A DNA stretch of 64,000 nt from Smallanthus sonchifolius (GCA_023525975.1 CM042035.1:34997001-35061000), one strand, 5' to 3'. Shown: positions 1 through 11,643, counted from the stretch's first letter. Translations and numbers: made by a program. The notes: generated by a model from the letters alone, not told the origin.

Positions 1-704
1 AGTTAAATTCTGACCCGGAAGGAAAAGATGTGGACTGTCGACTTTATAGAGCTATGATTGGATCCCTCATGTACTTAACAGCTTCAAGGCCGGATATAAT
101 GTTTGCCGTGTGTATCTGTTCCAGATTTCAGGCAAAACCAAAAGAATCTCACTTAATTGTTGTGAAAAGAATCTTTCGGTATTTAAAAGGAAAACAACGT
201 TTAGGGCTATGGTATCCTCATGGTTCTAACTTTGATTTCAATGCTTATACTGATTCTGATTTTGGTGGTTGTTGTCTGGACAGGAAATCTACAACAGGTG
301 GTTGCCAGTTCTTAGGTAATCGACTTGTATCCTGGCAATGCAAAAAGCAAACCACAGTCTCGATTTCAACATGCGAAGCAGAATACATCGCTGCTGCAAG
401 TTGCTGTTCACAGATCCTGTGGATACAACAACAATTGAGAGATTACGGTTTGAATTTCACAGGAACCCCTATGTTTATTGATAACAATGCTAATATGTCC
501 ATAACGAATAATCCTGTTAAACATAGTAAAACTAAGCACATCGAAATTTGATATCATTTTATCCGTGATTGTGCAGAGAAAAGGTTGATTGAGCTGGTCA
601 AGGTACATACTGAAGATAATTTTGCTGATTTGTTCACTAAAGCATTTGATCGTACCAGGTTTGAGTTCCTAATTAAAATGATTGGTATGATCAATCCCGA
701 ATAA
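1..704 (+). pseudogene. Copia pol C-terminus (end of RT and RNase H)
   Basis: Frame 3 encodes the C-terminal part of a copia polyprotein. RT-adjacent motifs YLTASRPDIMFAV and RIFRYLKGKQRLG are followed by RNase H with a TDSDFGG segment, the DRKSTTGG turn, and CEAEYIAAASCC, which carries the conserved acidic residues. The frame reaches the natural terminator at 702-704 after GMINPE. One in-frame TGA at 549-551 interrupts it just after TKHIEI; the sister copy E has an arginine codon there (61811), so this is a nonsense change. The ORF is open at the left window edge. No PBS or protease is visible here. Confidence 0.92.
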
Positions 705-1965
705 AAATTTTTCAAAATCAGAATTTCATGGAAAAATTTTCTTTTAGTTTCTTTTATTGCTTTATTACATTTCTGCAGTTACATTTTCAGTCAAAAAGTC
801 TAAATTATAAAAAGTCAAAACAAATTGAAAAATATAAAATTTGACATCATTTGAGGTTAGAGAAGAAATGATAGTACATCAGTGATTAGTTCATTTCACA
901 CGACCTTCGTAGACCTTGATATATGATTGATTAAGATAAGTTGATTTGATCTAAATTTCAAAGTCTGCATAAATAAGAAATGATAGTGTTGTGAATGCTA
1001 TATTCTTGATAATTTGTTTTACAATTTGTGTATAAATATTGAAACTTGAATTATCAATAGGCTAAAAGCGTTTTGAAACTAATAGTAGTGTGAAAATTAA
1101 ATATAATATGATTACATCTGTGATTTAAATCCATTATATGCCTGGGTGTGTGTGTTAAAAGATCACTATCAGATAAAGAATATTAGCTTTTAATAAGGAT
1201 TTTCCTATGAGATCAGTTTCGGGTTATGTCCTTAGCACTATTAATTCGATTTGCTTCAGTGCCCATGTCTCGAAAAGCATGCAATTTGAAGTATAATCAA
1301 GATATGTACTTGACAACATCTGTCAAACATATACTAGCCCTTGGATCATATTGATATATCATCTTTACCGATTCCATTGAATTCATAATCCAGATAACAG
1401 TTGGATCCACGTACCTGAATCTTATGATTCCTCAGATACAAGCCAAAACATTGAATCATTTGATTCTGAATCTCATTGATTCCTTTATAATCCAATTTGG
1501 ATTCTGCTATTCATGTGCTAAGTGATGTCTCCTCATTCTGAATATTCGGATAATCTTTAGTAAAATCTTATATATGTCTTGAAGATAGTGCATTTATTTT
1601 CTTTTTGGCATATATGTGGGGTACACGATGTTTATCATCTAAATGGTACTAAATCACATGAATTTGGAGAATAAACGCTTATAGTTTCAAATAATATAAT
1701 ATTGATAATTTTAAGAATTCAGGCTTTATATTTCAACTTCGGTATAAATAAAAGAGCATTTTATAACATGATCTTATTTACTTTGAAATTTATCGAGTAT
1801 CATTTCAAATATTATTCAAATTGAATGAGTTTCAAAATGAAAAGGATGCAAAATGCACAAAATTGAGTTGAATGGTCTCTTACTATAGGTTACCCTTTGT
1901 TATTGATAATATGTGTGATGAATTAATTGAATACTGATATGATCTTCTTGCTCGTGATGTTCAAA

Positions 1966-2112
1966 CCAAAAATATGTGATTTCAGTTTATTCAGATAAAA
2001 ATAAAAAATATGTGATTCTGTTTGTATAGATAAAATCAAAAAATATGTGATTTCAGTTTGTACAGAGAAAAACCAAAAATAAGTGTTTCCGTCTGTATAG
2101 ATAAAACTCAAA
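1966..2112 (+). repeat. ~46 bp minisatellite, four units
   Basis: Four imperfect tandem units each begin with AAAAATATGTGATT or a variant and end with a CAGATAAAA-type segment. The matching region of element E (about 63228-63305) has only about two units, so copy number differs between sister elements. Confidence 0.8.
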
Positions 2113-2261
2113 AAGATTTTGATTTTTATTTTCCATGAAAATTCTAATCTTTTATTAAAATTGTTCGGGATTGGATCAAATATGTGTTGCTGACGGAAGT
2201 TCAAGATTTGAAAGGTTGAAGTTGGTAAAATTTGTGTTCAAGGCAAAAAGGTTGAAAAGTA

Positions 2262-2485
2262 ATTAAGTTCGCCTGTGTACAGTGAAGCGAACTTAATAAG
2301 TTCGCTTAAATCAGTGAAGCGAACTTAATCTACAGTTGGGGTGAAGCGAACTTATCTTGTTCGCCGAAGGCTTGTTAAGTGAACTTAACAAGTTCGCTTA
2401 ATCAAGCGAACTTAATCTGAATAAGGGTTGAATCAGGCGTACTTGTCATTCTCATCGTCTTCCTCAGACTTAAGCGAACTTGCCC
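2262..2485 (+). repeat. Cluster of GCGAACTT/AAGTTCGC dyad units, upstream group
   Basis: Several full and half units of the palindrome GCGAACTTAATAAGTTCGC occur here, some truncated to one arm. The same cluster, with a different mix of full and half units, is at 63451-63607 in element E. A second small group lies at 2806-2908. Confidence 0.85.
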
Positions 2486-2805
2486 AAAATTCTCAAAACT
2501 TTAAAACTGTGTTGTGAGTGTTATTTTCTGGTTGAATCTTGCTCAAAATTGAATTGCGAATCTAACAAAGGTATTTTTGTCGATTTTCATCCGCTAAATT
2601 GAGAGTATTTGATGGTTTTTAGTCTCGGTTTTCTTCGAACGATTCCAAGGATAATTTTGACCTAATTTTTGAATGAAATATAAAATTAATCATCATTTTT
2701 GGTTGTAAATTGGAATTCGACTGTTGTTCAAAGCTTATTTCACGATTTCTATTGATTTGCCAAAGTTTTTGAAAATCTGTGTTTGAATTTGAAACGTCTC
2801 AGGTT

Positions 2806-2908
2806 CAGGCGAACTTGTTCGAAGCGAACTTGTTCGAAGCGAACTTGTCAGGCGAACTTAATAAGTTCGCCTCTTGCACTACTAAGCGAACTTATTAAGT
2901 TCGCCTAG
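2806..2908 (+). repeat. Second cluster of GCGAACTT/AAGTTCGC units before ORF2
   Basis: Three tandem half units (GCGAACTTGTTC-like) are followed by two full palindromic units (AACTTAATAAGTTCGCC and AACTTATTAAGTTCGCC cores). It ends about 150 bp before the ORF2 start. Confidence 0.85.
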
Positions 2909-3024
2909 GGGTCAGAAGTGAAAAGGACTTGTGATTTTTTTTTTGTTTGAAATTTTTTTGTTTGAAATTTTTTTTGTTTTGTTTGTGTGTATTATTAAAT
3001 GTGTGTTTCATATATGTGTAAATA

Positions 3025-3060
3025 TACTAATGTTTGTTGTGTTGTCCGATATTTTCACAG
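3025..3060 (+). promoter_or_regulatory. Candidate 3' splice site directly before ORF2
   Basis: TACTAAT at 3025-3031 matches the plant branch-point consensus. It is followed by a T-rich stretch and TTTTCACAG ending at 3060; the ORF2 ATG starts at the next base. A strongly T-rich tract precedes it. This arrangement suggests ORF2 is expressed from a spliced subgenomic RNA. It is inferred from motif quality and position only; the donor, probably in the leader, is outside the window for this copy. Confidence 0.55.
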
Positions 3061-6000
3061 ATGGCTCGTCGTGTCGAATATAAGCATAATCAAGTGGCGT
3101 TGTTAGATCCTAATATGCCAGAAGCAGTTCATTTTCAAGGCATCATAAATTTTCTGAATCTATCAAGATTGCATGTTGCCTTATCTGCGGATCCCTATAT
3201 TAGCTTGGTGTATATACAACAATTCTGGGACACGGTACATCAAGATATCGACGTGGAACCGCATGTACTTCGTGCAACAGTAAACAATACCGAGATTGCA
3301 ATTTCTGAAGAGACGATTCGTGCTGCTCTTGATTTGGGTGGAAATGCTGAAGATCCAATATCTTATCCTAACACTCTTATTATGGGTTGTTTTTAAAGGA
3401 TGGGCTATCGTGGGAAACAAAATGATACCCAAGATCGGAAAGGTGGATTAGTGGGTGAATGGAGGTATTTTATGCATGTGATTATACAATGCATCTCTCC
3501 GCGAAAAGCTGGTACCGATGGATTGAAGACGGCTCTTCAAACAGCTATGGTGGCCTTAACATTGAATAAACAATTCAATTTTCCTCTTTATTTCTATCGG
3601 GAGATGGTAATGCAGATCAATCCAGTTGAAGGTCAAGGTTTCTTGATGTATCCTCGATTTATTCAAATGATACTCAATCATCTTATTCCGGATCTTCCAC
3701 AACATGCTATAAGATTGACTTTGACTCCGATGTCAAAACGTATTTTTACCGACTGTACAAAGGTGAAACAGCAGAATGCTGCGTTGATTCCAGTCAATAC
3801 TCCACTGTTTGGGCACTTAATCAATCCTGATTATGTTGCACCACCAAATGACAACTGGTTTCATCCTAATGAACTTGATCCAGCTCAAGGCGTTAAGGTT
3901 CAACCACAACAACCCGCACAACAACAAGTTCCACACCAACAACACGTTCAACAACAACAGATACCAGTTCTTGTACAACCACAAATTCCTATTCCTGAAC
4001 AAGTTCCTATTCCACAAGCTGCAGTTGATATTCCTATTCAGGAACCAGTTCAAGAAGAGGTCGTTCATGACCCTAATCAAGATCTAGGAATGAACATGGA
4101 TGATTTTGTTGATGATGCTGTGAACTCGCCCAGTCATGAACAAGAAGGGAATGTGGTGACAGAAGCTGAGTCTAGTTCCAGTTCAAGTGATACAATATCA
4201 TCTGATGATGACAGCAGTGATTCTGATGAATCTAGGGATTTTTCCCCAAGTCATTATGAACGGTTGGCTGCTATTCCACTGGCTAATGCTGGAAAACGCA
4301 TTAAATCTCATGCCAGACGACCACGACGCAAGTCTGTTCGGGATCCTCCTTCCGGATCAGTACTTGGTAAAAGATCTTTGGTCGATGAGAGTTCTGACAC
4401 TGACAGTGACTTTCATCCAGATCCTACACGTCCAAAGTTAATGTCTGCATCGATTGCTGCTGCAAAATCTTCTCAAGGAGTTGAGGATGCAAATTTTGTT
4501 GCTTCTCTGATCATTACTCCTCCACGATCTAAGGATCCATCTCCTGTTCATACTCCTGTTCCTCCAGTCATTCCTACTACTTCAAGTCCTTCTATTCCAC
4601 AATCAACAGCTGGTCCGTCAAAGCCTTCTGATTCAGACAGGATTACTTTTCTTGAATCTCAAGTGCTGTCTCTACAAACACAAGTTAATTCTCTTGTGTC
4701 TATTGATTCACAACGGAAGCTGGTGATTCAGACTCAAGCTCAACAGATTGCTGATATGCAAGCATTAGTGTCCAAACTCGTTCAGCGTCTTGACGCTCAG
4801 GGGGAGTTGAGGATACCTGATACTTGTCACACAGAGTCAATTCAAAGACGTGATGATGAAGACAATGATCCTGCTGGAAATATTGAGGGTGATCGTCAAT
4901 ACACTGACGCTAATCCTATATCTGGAGTTCAGGGGGAGTCGACATCACAATCACTTGAAGGAAACAAAGACACTACTGGTACTAATGACGAAGAAATTCT
5001 GTTATTAGAATTCTTTCAAGATTCAGAAGAAGAGGAAGCTGAAAAGATTGAATGTCTTGATGACATTGACGATTTATTCAATGACATGGACGAGGATATG
5101 TCAGATACTGAGATAGAAGAATGAGAAATAGTAGAGATTGAAATAGAGAAAGATAAAGACAGTGTTACCTATGAAGGTTGTGACGGTCTTAAGGTGCCGT
5201 ATAACTTCATCCAAGAGGATGTTGTTCCTGAGTTCTCTTATGAAGGAATAACTGACTCTATGGACTCTATTGAAGACATCACACTGCCTGATGATACAGC
5301 CGAGTCAAAGATGGATACTGATGATGAGAATCTTTAATTCAATAGGGGTGCTGAAACTGAAACTACTCACACTGAGTCTCCAAAGATTAATGAAGAACCT
5401 GTGATGTACAGAGATACAGGAATGACACGAGAACAGTGGAGAGAAGTTGTAAACAGTTAGATGAAGGTGCTACCCAAGTCTCCAGCACAACCTGCTCAGA
5501 AAGAGAAATATGTGAATAAAGAGCAGTGTGTAGGAAGGATCATAAGTTGGTTCTATGATGGTGAATCAAAAATATTTGCAATCAAACGATCTGATGGTGT
5601 TCAATACTTAAAGCCAAGGATCAAATATTTCAATACCTTGCCGAGGTGTGAAATAAATGGTCTAGCTTCAAAGCCACTCATAAATAGATCGAAGAATGGT
5701 TTGGCTGATGTGATACCAAACCTAATAAAGAAAGAAGGTAGTTCGGGTAAGTATGAACGGCTGAAACCACAGAAGGGAAAGAGAGTGAAGAACACAGATC
5801 CTAAGACTGGGAAAGTAACCTGGAGATATAAGTATAGACCAGTGCGTGCTATTCACAAGATACCATTAAAGAATATTCCTCAAGACTTTCTTGGGAATAT
5901 GAAATGGTGGTATGTTGATGTTAATACTGGTGAAGCAAGGGTTGAAGATAAAGATAATATGGTCTTTGTGTGTTTCTATGACGCAATGAATCTTATTAAT

Positions 6001-6162
6001 TTTTCAAAGAAAGATCAGAGGACTCTGCGAAAGAATGAGATCATGTATACTGATGAATGGAGAGAACAAGGTCTACAGTACAAAAGAGTTTTGGAGATAT
6101 GTAGAAGATATGGAGTGCATGCTGGCAGCAGACTACCGGACAACTGGAAGAGTTCAAGATAA
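3061..6162 (+). pseudogene. Sirevirus-type ORF2 (extra 3' ORF, env-like position), broken
   Basis: A single reading frame of about 1,034 codons starts at ATG 3061 and ends at 6160-6162, with in-frame stops at 3394, 5122, 5335 and 5458. The N-terminal ~200 residues form a compact domain (LLDPNMPEAVHFQGIINFL, YIQQFWDTVHQ, ISEETIRAALDLGG). The middle is low complexity: Q/P-rich (about residues 285-340), then acidic/serine-rich, then a heptad-like segment (ITFLESQVLSLQTQVNSLV). The C-terminal ~230 residues are basic and folded-looking (KWWYVDVNTGEARVED, LPDNWKSSR). I see no clear signal peptide or membrane helix, so a true envelope role is not supported. From memory, similar N-terminal domains in Asteraceae databases are sometimes misnamed xylulose kinase-1. 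Function is unknown. Confidence 0.75.
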
Positions 6163-6192
6163 AGACTGAAGACAGAAGATCAAGCTATTGTC

Positions 6193-6203
6193 AAGGGGGA
6201 GTC
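6193..6203 (+). promoter_or_regulatory. Polypurine tract of element A
   Basis: AAGGGGGAGTC lies immediately before the LTR start TGTTAGGACATAG. It would prime plus-strand DNA synthesis. The equivalent AAAGGGGAGTC precedes the LTR at 37179. Confidence 0.85.
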
Positions 6204-6694
6204 TGTTAGGACATAGATTTGTAATGACAAAAGCTTGTAATAGTTAGATTTTATGTCTTTATGTTTTTGTTATGTAATTGTATAAAGTTGCTAAGTGTTT
6301 TTACTAGTGAGCCTAGAGGCGAACTTGTTAAGTTCGCCTGGTCTATCAGAGGCAAACTTAATAAGTTCGCCTAGGTCTAACTGAGGCGAACTTGTTAAGT
6401 TCGCTTAGTCTGTTTCAGGCGAACTTAATAAGTTCGCTTACAACAGGTTAGTTTCTATATATATGTGTTTACAGAGTCATTAGACATAGAACAGAACAGA
6501 GAGAACCGAGAGAGAGATTTGTCTGACTGAGTTTGTAAACCATTGTGAATCTGAATATATTTGAGAAGTTTATTTACACGTGTTGTTTGAATTGTCGGTT
6601 AGTATACAAACGTTAACACGAAGGATTCCGCACTTCGTGTTATAGCAACGTCATATCACGAGTTTGATCAGTAGTTGAGTTACCTGGACCTACA
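6204..6694 (+). repeat. 3' LTR of element A (491 bp)
   Basis: It starts TGTTAGGACATAG after the purine tract and ends GGACCTACA. The 492 bp LTR of element E (49568-50059) has the same ends and layout. Inside are four palindromic units (about 6316-6441) and a TATA-like CTATATATATG near 6455, followed by a purine-rich probable leader start. No PBS follows, because a minus-strand element abuts it. Confidence 0.92.
6316..6441 (+). repeat. U3 palindrome array in LTR A
   Basis: Four units of GGCGAACTTxxTAAGTTCGCC type, spaced ~33 bp, end about 15 bp before the TATA-like box. One unit carries GCAAACTT in place of GCGAACTT, a single unpaired change. Confidence 0.9.
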
Positions 6695-7307
6695 TGAATT
6701 TGATGTTGATTGGACACGAAAACACCACGAATCTTTTGCTAATCAAGAGCAATAGCTCTGATACCACTTGTAGGTCCCTAATTCGGTGCGTGACGGATCT
6801 CTAGACACGCGGTACGACACGGTGATAACGTGTGGAATCCATGATCAACGTGCTCGTGTAACTCAATCAACAACAACGGTGTAAATAAACTCTTTGTATT
6901 TCCACCACAATATCAAGTTACAATATTCTGTCTCTAATAAAGTCTACTATGATATCGTCTCTAATCTCCCTTCACACTCTGATAACAGACTCTGTAACTG
7001 TATATATAAGCACCAGTTCTGTAGTAGGCGAACTTATTAAGTTCGCCTCATAGATGCTTAGGCGAACTTATTAAGTTCGCCTCTACTAGGCTAAGCGAAC
7101 TTAATAAGTTCGCCTCTGATATACTAAGTTCGCCTCTGATACAAGTTCGCCTCTAGCAGAACTTACACAGAATTTTATCAACAGTTACAAAACATGTCCT
7201 AACAGACTCCCCTTTAACTGTTGCTAACAATTCTATCAATTACAAATCAAAGACTCTAAGACTAAGACATAATATCTTCAAGCTCGTTGTCACCAGAATA
7301 TGCTCCA
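6695..7307 (-). mobile_element. Copia element B fragment: 3' tail, LTR and leader
   Basis: Read on the minus strand this is a ~100 bp tail with a purine tract (AAAGGGGAGTC), an LTR (7204 to 6769), a PBS-like GGTATCAGAGC and ~70 bp of leader, cut by the insertion of element A at 6694. It is the inverted counterpart of 37078-37692, with few mismatches by eye. At 7307 it joins truncated gypsy integrase. The LTR has 3'-end context on one side and 5'-leader context on the other, as in tandem elements or an integrated one-LTR circle. Confidence 0.85.
6769..7204 (-). repeat. LTR of copia element B (436 bp)
   Basis: On the minus strand it starts TGTTAGGACATG and ends CCTACA, followed by AG and the PBS-like TGGTATCAGAGC. 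It contains about three full GCGAACTT/AAGTTCGC palindromes and two half units upstream of a TATATATA-like box. The sister LTR at 37179-37624 has five full units in the same place. Confidence 0.88.
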
Positions 7308-10300
7308 ACAGTAAGTTGACTATCCCTAACCTCGACCCAACAAATAGGAGAACGACATTTCCGTCCATATAATGCTTCAAATGGAGCTGCCTTGATACTA
7401 GTGTGATAACTGTTGTTGTAGGAGAAATCCACCAATGGTAGGTGAGACTCCCATGTGTTATCGAAATCAATCACACAAGCTCGTAGCATGTCCTCCAGAG
7501 TTTGAATAATACGTTCTGTCTGGCCATCAGTTTGAGGATGGTATGCTGTGCTCATATCTAGATGTGTGCCTAAAGCTTTATGTAATGATTGCAAGAAACA
7601 GGAGGTGAATCGTGCATCACGATCTAAAATGATAGAAATTGGCACCCCGTGCCGAGAGACTACTTCTTTCAAGTAAATACGAGTAAGTTTTTCCATCTTG
7701 TCTGTTTCCTTGATTGCTAAGAAGTGAGCGGACTTTGTTAAACGGTCAACGATTACCCAAATGGTATAACACCCTATAGGAGTTCATGGCAATTTTGTGA
7801 TAAAGTCCATGGATATCTGTTCCCACTTCCACATGAGAATCTCTGGTTGTTGGAGAAGACCGGAAGGCTTTTGATATTCAACTTTGACATTCGCGCAAGT
7901 CAGGTACTTGCTCACATAGGTGGCTATATCGGCCTTCATCTTTGGCCACAAATACATCACCTTTAGGTCATGATACATCTTGTCGGAACCTGGATGTATA
8001 GAGTAATGAGATTTATGAGCTTCGTCCATGACTAGTTCTCTTAAGTTCCCGAATACTGGAACCCATATTCGCTCAGCGAAGTAGCGAATAACGCCAGATT
8101 TGACCTCGAGTTGTGCTTCCATACCGCGTGTACCTTCCAGCGGTAGGTTTTCCTCTTTCAGGGCTTCAAGCTGAGCACTACGGATTTTTTCAGGTAAACC
8201 GAGGTGAATAGTAAGCTGTAATGCTCGAACTCGTTTGGGCTTGGTTTCCTTTCGACGTAGGGCATCAGCTACAACGTTAGCTTTACCTGGATGATACTGG
8301 ATCGCATAGTCATAATCATTCAAGAGCTCCACCCAACGACGCTGTCTCATGTTCAGCTCTTTCTGCTCGAAGATATGCTGAAGACTCTTGTGATCGGTGT
8401 AGATAGTGCACTTGGTACTGTACAAGTAGTGTCTTCTTATCTTAAGTGCGAAAACTACAGCTCCCAACTCTAGATCATGAGTGGTGTAGTTTTTCTTGTG
8501 AATCTTTAGTTGACGTGAAGCATATGCGATGACCTTTTCTCGTTGCATTAGAACACAACCCAGACCCTGAATGGATGCGTCACAACACACCACAAAATCA
8601 TCCGTTCCTTCTGGAAGAGCTAGAATGGGTGCACTACAAAGTTTCTGTTTAAGAAGATGAAACGCTGACTCCTGGTTATCGCCCCAGTTATAGGCTTTAC
8701 CCTTTTGAGTTAAGCCAGTGAGAGGTTGTGCAATCTTAGAGAATCCCTCGATGAATCGTCGATAATAACCAGCCAATCCCAGAAATTGTCGCACCTCAGT
8801 CGGAGTTGTCGGTGCTGCTCAATTATTGATGGCTTCTATCTTTGATGGATCGACATGTATTCCCTTCTCGTTAACCACATGTCCTAAGAATTGAACATAC
8901 CGGATCCAGAATTCACACTTGGAAAACTTAGCATATAGCTGCTCCTGCTTAAGTAATTCCAGAATTTGGCGTAGATGTTCCTCATGTTCCTCCTTGTTCT
9001 TGGAATAAAAGAGAATGTCGTCGATGAAAACGATGACAAATTGATCAAGGTATGGTTTACACACACGGTTCATGAGGTCCACGAATACCGCAGGTGCGTT
9101 GGTTAATCCAAAAGGCATGACCATAAATTCATAATGGACGTACCTTGTCCTGAAAGCAGTCTTAGAGATATCCTCATCTCGGACTCTCAATTGATTGTAA
9201 CCGGACCTAAGATCTATCTTGGAATAGAAACTTGATCCTTGGAGTTGATCAAAGAGATCATCTATACGAGGCAAAGGATAACAATTCTTGATTGTGACTT
9301 TATTAAGTTCACGGTAGTCGATACACATACGAAAAGTCTCGTCCTTCTTCTTAACAAACAGAACTGGAGCTCCTCATGGTGATGAACTAGGTCAGATGAA
9401 ACCTTTATCCAACAATTCCTGTAGTTGAGTATATAGCTCTTGCAATTCACTAGGTGCTAATCTGTAAGGTGCCCGAGAGATCGGCGCCACTCCGGGTGCT
9501 AGATCAATTTGGAATTCAACTTGACGGTGTGGTGGTAGGCCAGGAAAATCCTCGGGAAATACTTTCAGAAATTCACGAACGATGGGAATATCATCAATCT
9601 TCTTCTCTTCTACTGTCTGCTTAGCAACGAGAGCCAAAATAGCAATATGTCCTTTTCGAAGGCATTTCTGTGCTTTCATAAAGGATATGATGCCCATGAC
9701 TGCACCAACCTTCTCGCCATGAACGGAAAGGGTTTCTCCACTCGGGAGAGGAATGCGAACAATATTCTTACGACAGATGATTTCAGCTTGGTTTTTAGAT
9801 AACCAATCCATGCCGACAATTACATCAAAAATACCAAGTGTGACCAGCATAAGGTCAATAGCGAGTATATGACTAGCTAGTTCAAGCTTACATGCCTTAA
9901 GAATGTGGGTTGCTTCAATTATTTGGCCATCAGCTATCTCTATTATATACTTAGCTTCTAACAAAGTTGGAGTTCCTTTTATCATATCACTAAGTTTCTT
10001 AGATATAAAACTCCTATCAACACCAGTGTCAAAAAGGACAGAAGCAGAGTAACTATTTAAGAGAAACTTACCGGTAACCACATTATGGTCATAACGAGCT
10101 TCTCCAGATCCTAGCATGAAGGCTCGTCCCTTCGTACCATTTCCTCCACCATTGCCGTTGTTGCCACCATTGTTGTTATTCTGATTAGGGTTGTGGTTTC
10201 CATTACCTTCTTTCTTTAACTGAGGACAATTCTTCCGAAAATGTCCCTCCTTCCCACACTCAAAACAACCCTTTGTAGACCCAGGCTGTTGAAAAGGCTG

Positions 10301-11166
10301 CTTGGCTTACAACTCACCCCTACAATCTTTGGCAGCATGACCTATTTTGCCACACCGCTGATAACGGTTGCAAACCCCGAAGTGATGGAAGTTGCACTTG
10401 TTACACTTAGGAGATTTTCCCGCATAACCACCTTGATTTTGACTTGAAGAGGTCGTCTGGTTAAAGTTCTTAGCAGGCTCAAACTTTTGCTGCTGCTGCT
10501 GGGGTTGGTTGGGCTGGGGTCCTTTGGAGCTAGGGTGAGAGTTGGAGTGGTGATCAAACTTGCGTTTATGATTGTCAGTGGATTTAGATACCGAACCCCT
10601 CGGGGGTAAAGTCCCTTGAGTCACCGCCTAATCGGTTAGCTTGTGGGCTAGTCTGATCGTCTGCTGGATGGTGGCAGGGTTGGATAAGGTGACCATACTC
10701 TGAATCTGAGGCACTAAGCCTCCAATGTACAGTTCTATCCTCTTTTAGTCCAGAGTCACCATGTGTGGGCACACGGTAGGAAGCTCATGGGAGCGAGTGG
10801 TATAAAGCTCAATTTCAGGACCTTCCATCTTTAGGTTCCAAAATTCTCCTTCCAACTTCTGAATTTCATCCCGAGGACAGTACTCCTCCTTCATCATTGT
10901 CTTAAACTCCTCCCACGGCAGTCCATTTGCCATAGCCAAACCCAACATCTGGACCTGGGCATTCCACCAAGTGAGAGCCGGGCCCCCCAAAGTTCCGGAA
11001 GCGAACTTGACCTGATTGGCCAATGGGCAGTTGCATATGGCAAATACCGATTCTACTTTTTCGAACCAACAGAGAAGTCCGACTGCTCCTTCAGCTCCAC
11101 TAAAGGTGTGGGGCTTACAGTCCATAAATGTTTTGAAGGTGCAGGCTGGTTGCTGATTCTGCTGAC
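7308..11166 (-). pseudogene. Gypsy gag-pol of element H, exon 2, broken
   Basis: A single minus-strand frame covers gag (retrotransposon gag domain with CKPHTFSGAEGA and ALTWWNAQVQ), the knuckle CNKCNFHHFGVCNRYQRC, protease with an intact-looking FDTGVDRSF, RT (YRELNKVTIKN, MPFGLTNAPA, FIDDILFYS), RNase H (CDASIQGLGCVLMQ, TDHKSLQHIF) and integrase (DRDARFTS, AYHPQTDGQTERIIQTLEDM). In-frame stops occur near 10742, 10625, 10304, 9389, 9368, 8816 and 7781; several look like G:C-to-A:T transitions compared with G. The frame has no -1 break between gag and pol. The C-terminal GPY/chromodomain part is lost at 7308. Confidence 0.9.
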
Positions 11167-11266
11167 CTGGATTTCGAAACATAATATAGGATCGAGATTA
11201 TAAAGCTTGGGAAAGGCGCTTTGAGAGATGAATTGACTTCACTAGTCAACTAGTTATAGCATTTAC

Positions 11267-11390
11267 ATGCAGCGTTCTGTGCTGCTAGAGCCTCAACCAC
11301 ACTATCGTTGATTAGTGCCGCCAGCTCAGGTGCTGTCATGTTGATGGTACCTCGGTCACCAGCACGACCTCCACGTCCTCTTCCCGACAT
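11267..11390 (-). CDS. Gag exon 1 of element H (candidate)
   Basis: A 124 nt open segment starts MSGRGRGGRAG and ends at a GTAAATGC donor-like site at 11266. Element G has the same 124 nt segment, with the same phase, at 17858-17981. A putative intron (11266 to 11167, 100 nt) ends AAATCCAG, and exon 2 continues QQNQQPACTF in frame. See the matching entry in G. Confidence 0.6.
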
Positions 11391-11643
11391 GATTCTTCAC
11401 ATTCACAAATACAAAACAATGAGAAATATGTCACATATTAAACACTATTTATGTACAAGTAAGGAAATATAACATCTAACATTTTGAAAATTAAATAAAT
11501 TGTAAGGCTACAAAATAAATAACACAAAACATTGAACTTCTCATGCTTTTATTGAATGGGAACAACCTTACCCATCTTGGTTTTAAAAGAGAAATAACCT
11601 AAACGAAGCATGAATGAAAAGGAAAGATAGAATAGAGAGATCA

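Larger units (their letters stand above)
705..3024 (+). other. Post-pol non-coding region of element A
   Basis: About 2.3 kb lies between the end of pol and ORF2 with no open frame of note. The part to ~2470 aligns with 61968-63608 of element E with scattered substitutions and small indels. It contains a ~46 bp minisatellite, two clusters of GCGAACTT/AAGTTCGC units, and a very T-rich tract (about 2935-3000) leading to a splice-acceptor-like site. A long spacer before an extra 3' ORF is typical of Sireviruses. Confidence 0.75.
1..6694 (+). mobile_element. Sirevirus-like Ty1/copia element A, 3' portion
   Basis: The segment holds, in order, the end of copia RT/RNase H, a 2.4 kb post-pol region, a large ORF2, a purine tract and a 3' LTR. 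The first 2.4 kb match 61267-63608 (element E) closely in both coding and non-coding sequence, so A and E are one family. The order pol, long spacer, extra ORF, LTR, and the RNase H wording (SRPDIMFAVCICSRF) fit the SIRE/Maximus (Sirevirus) lineage. The 5' LTR, gag, protease and integrase lie beyond the left edge. The element ends at 6694, directly against minus-strand copia leader sequence, so A inserted into element B; the right TSD would be 6695-6699 (TGAAT). Confidence 0.9.

Noticed and set aside
3061..3396. Naming the ORF2 N-terminus a xylulose kinase
   Set aside because: I recall that label on similar database entries, but no sugar-kinase motif is visible and the context is a retrotransposon.
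6316..6441. Regular palindromic arrays mistaken for a CRISPR array
   Set aside because: Units are perfect dyads that decay and lose arms, spacers are short and recur between LTR copies, and the setting is plant LTRs.
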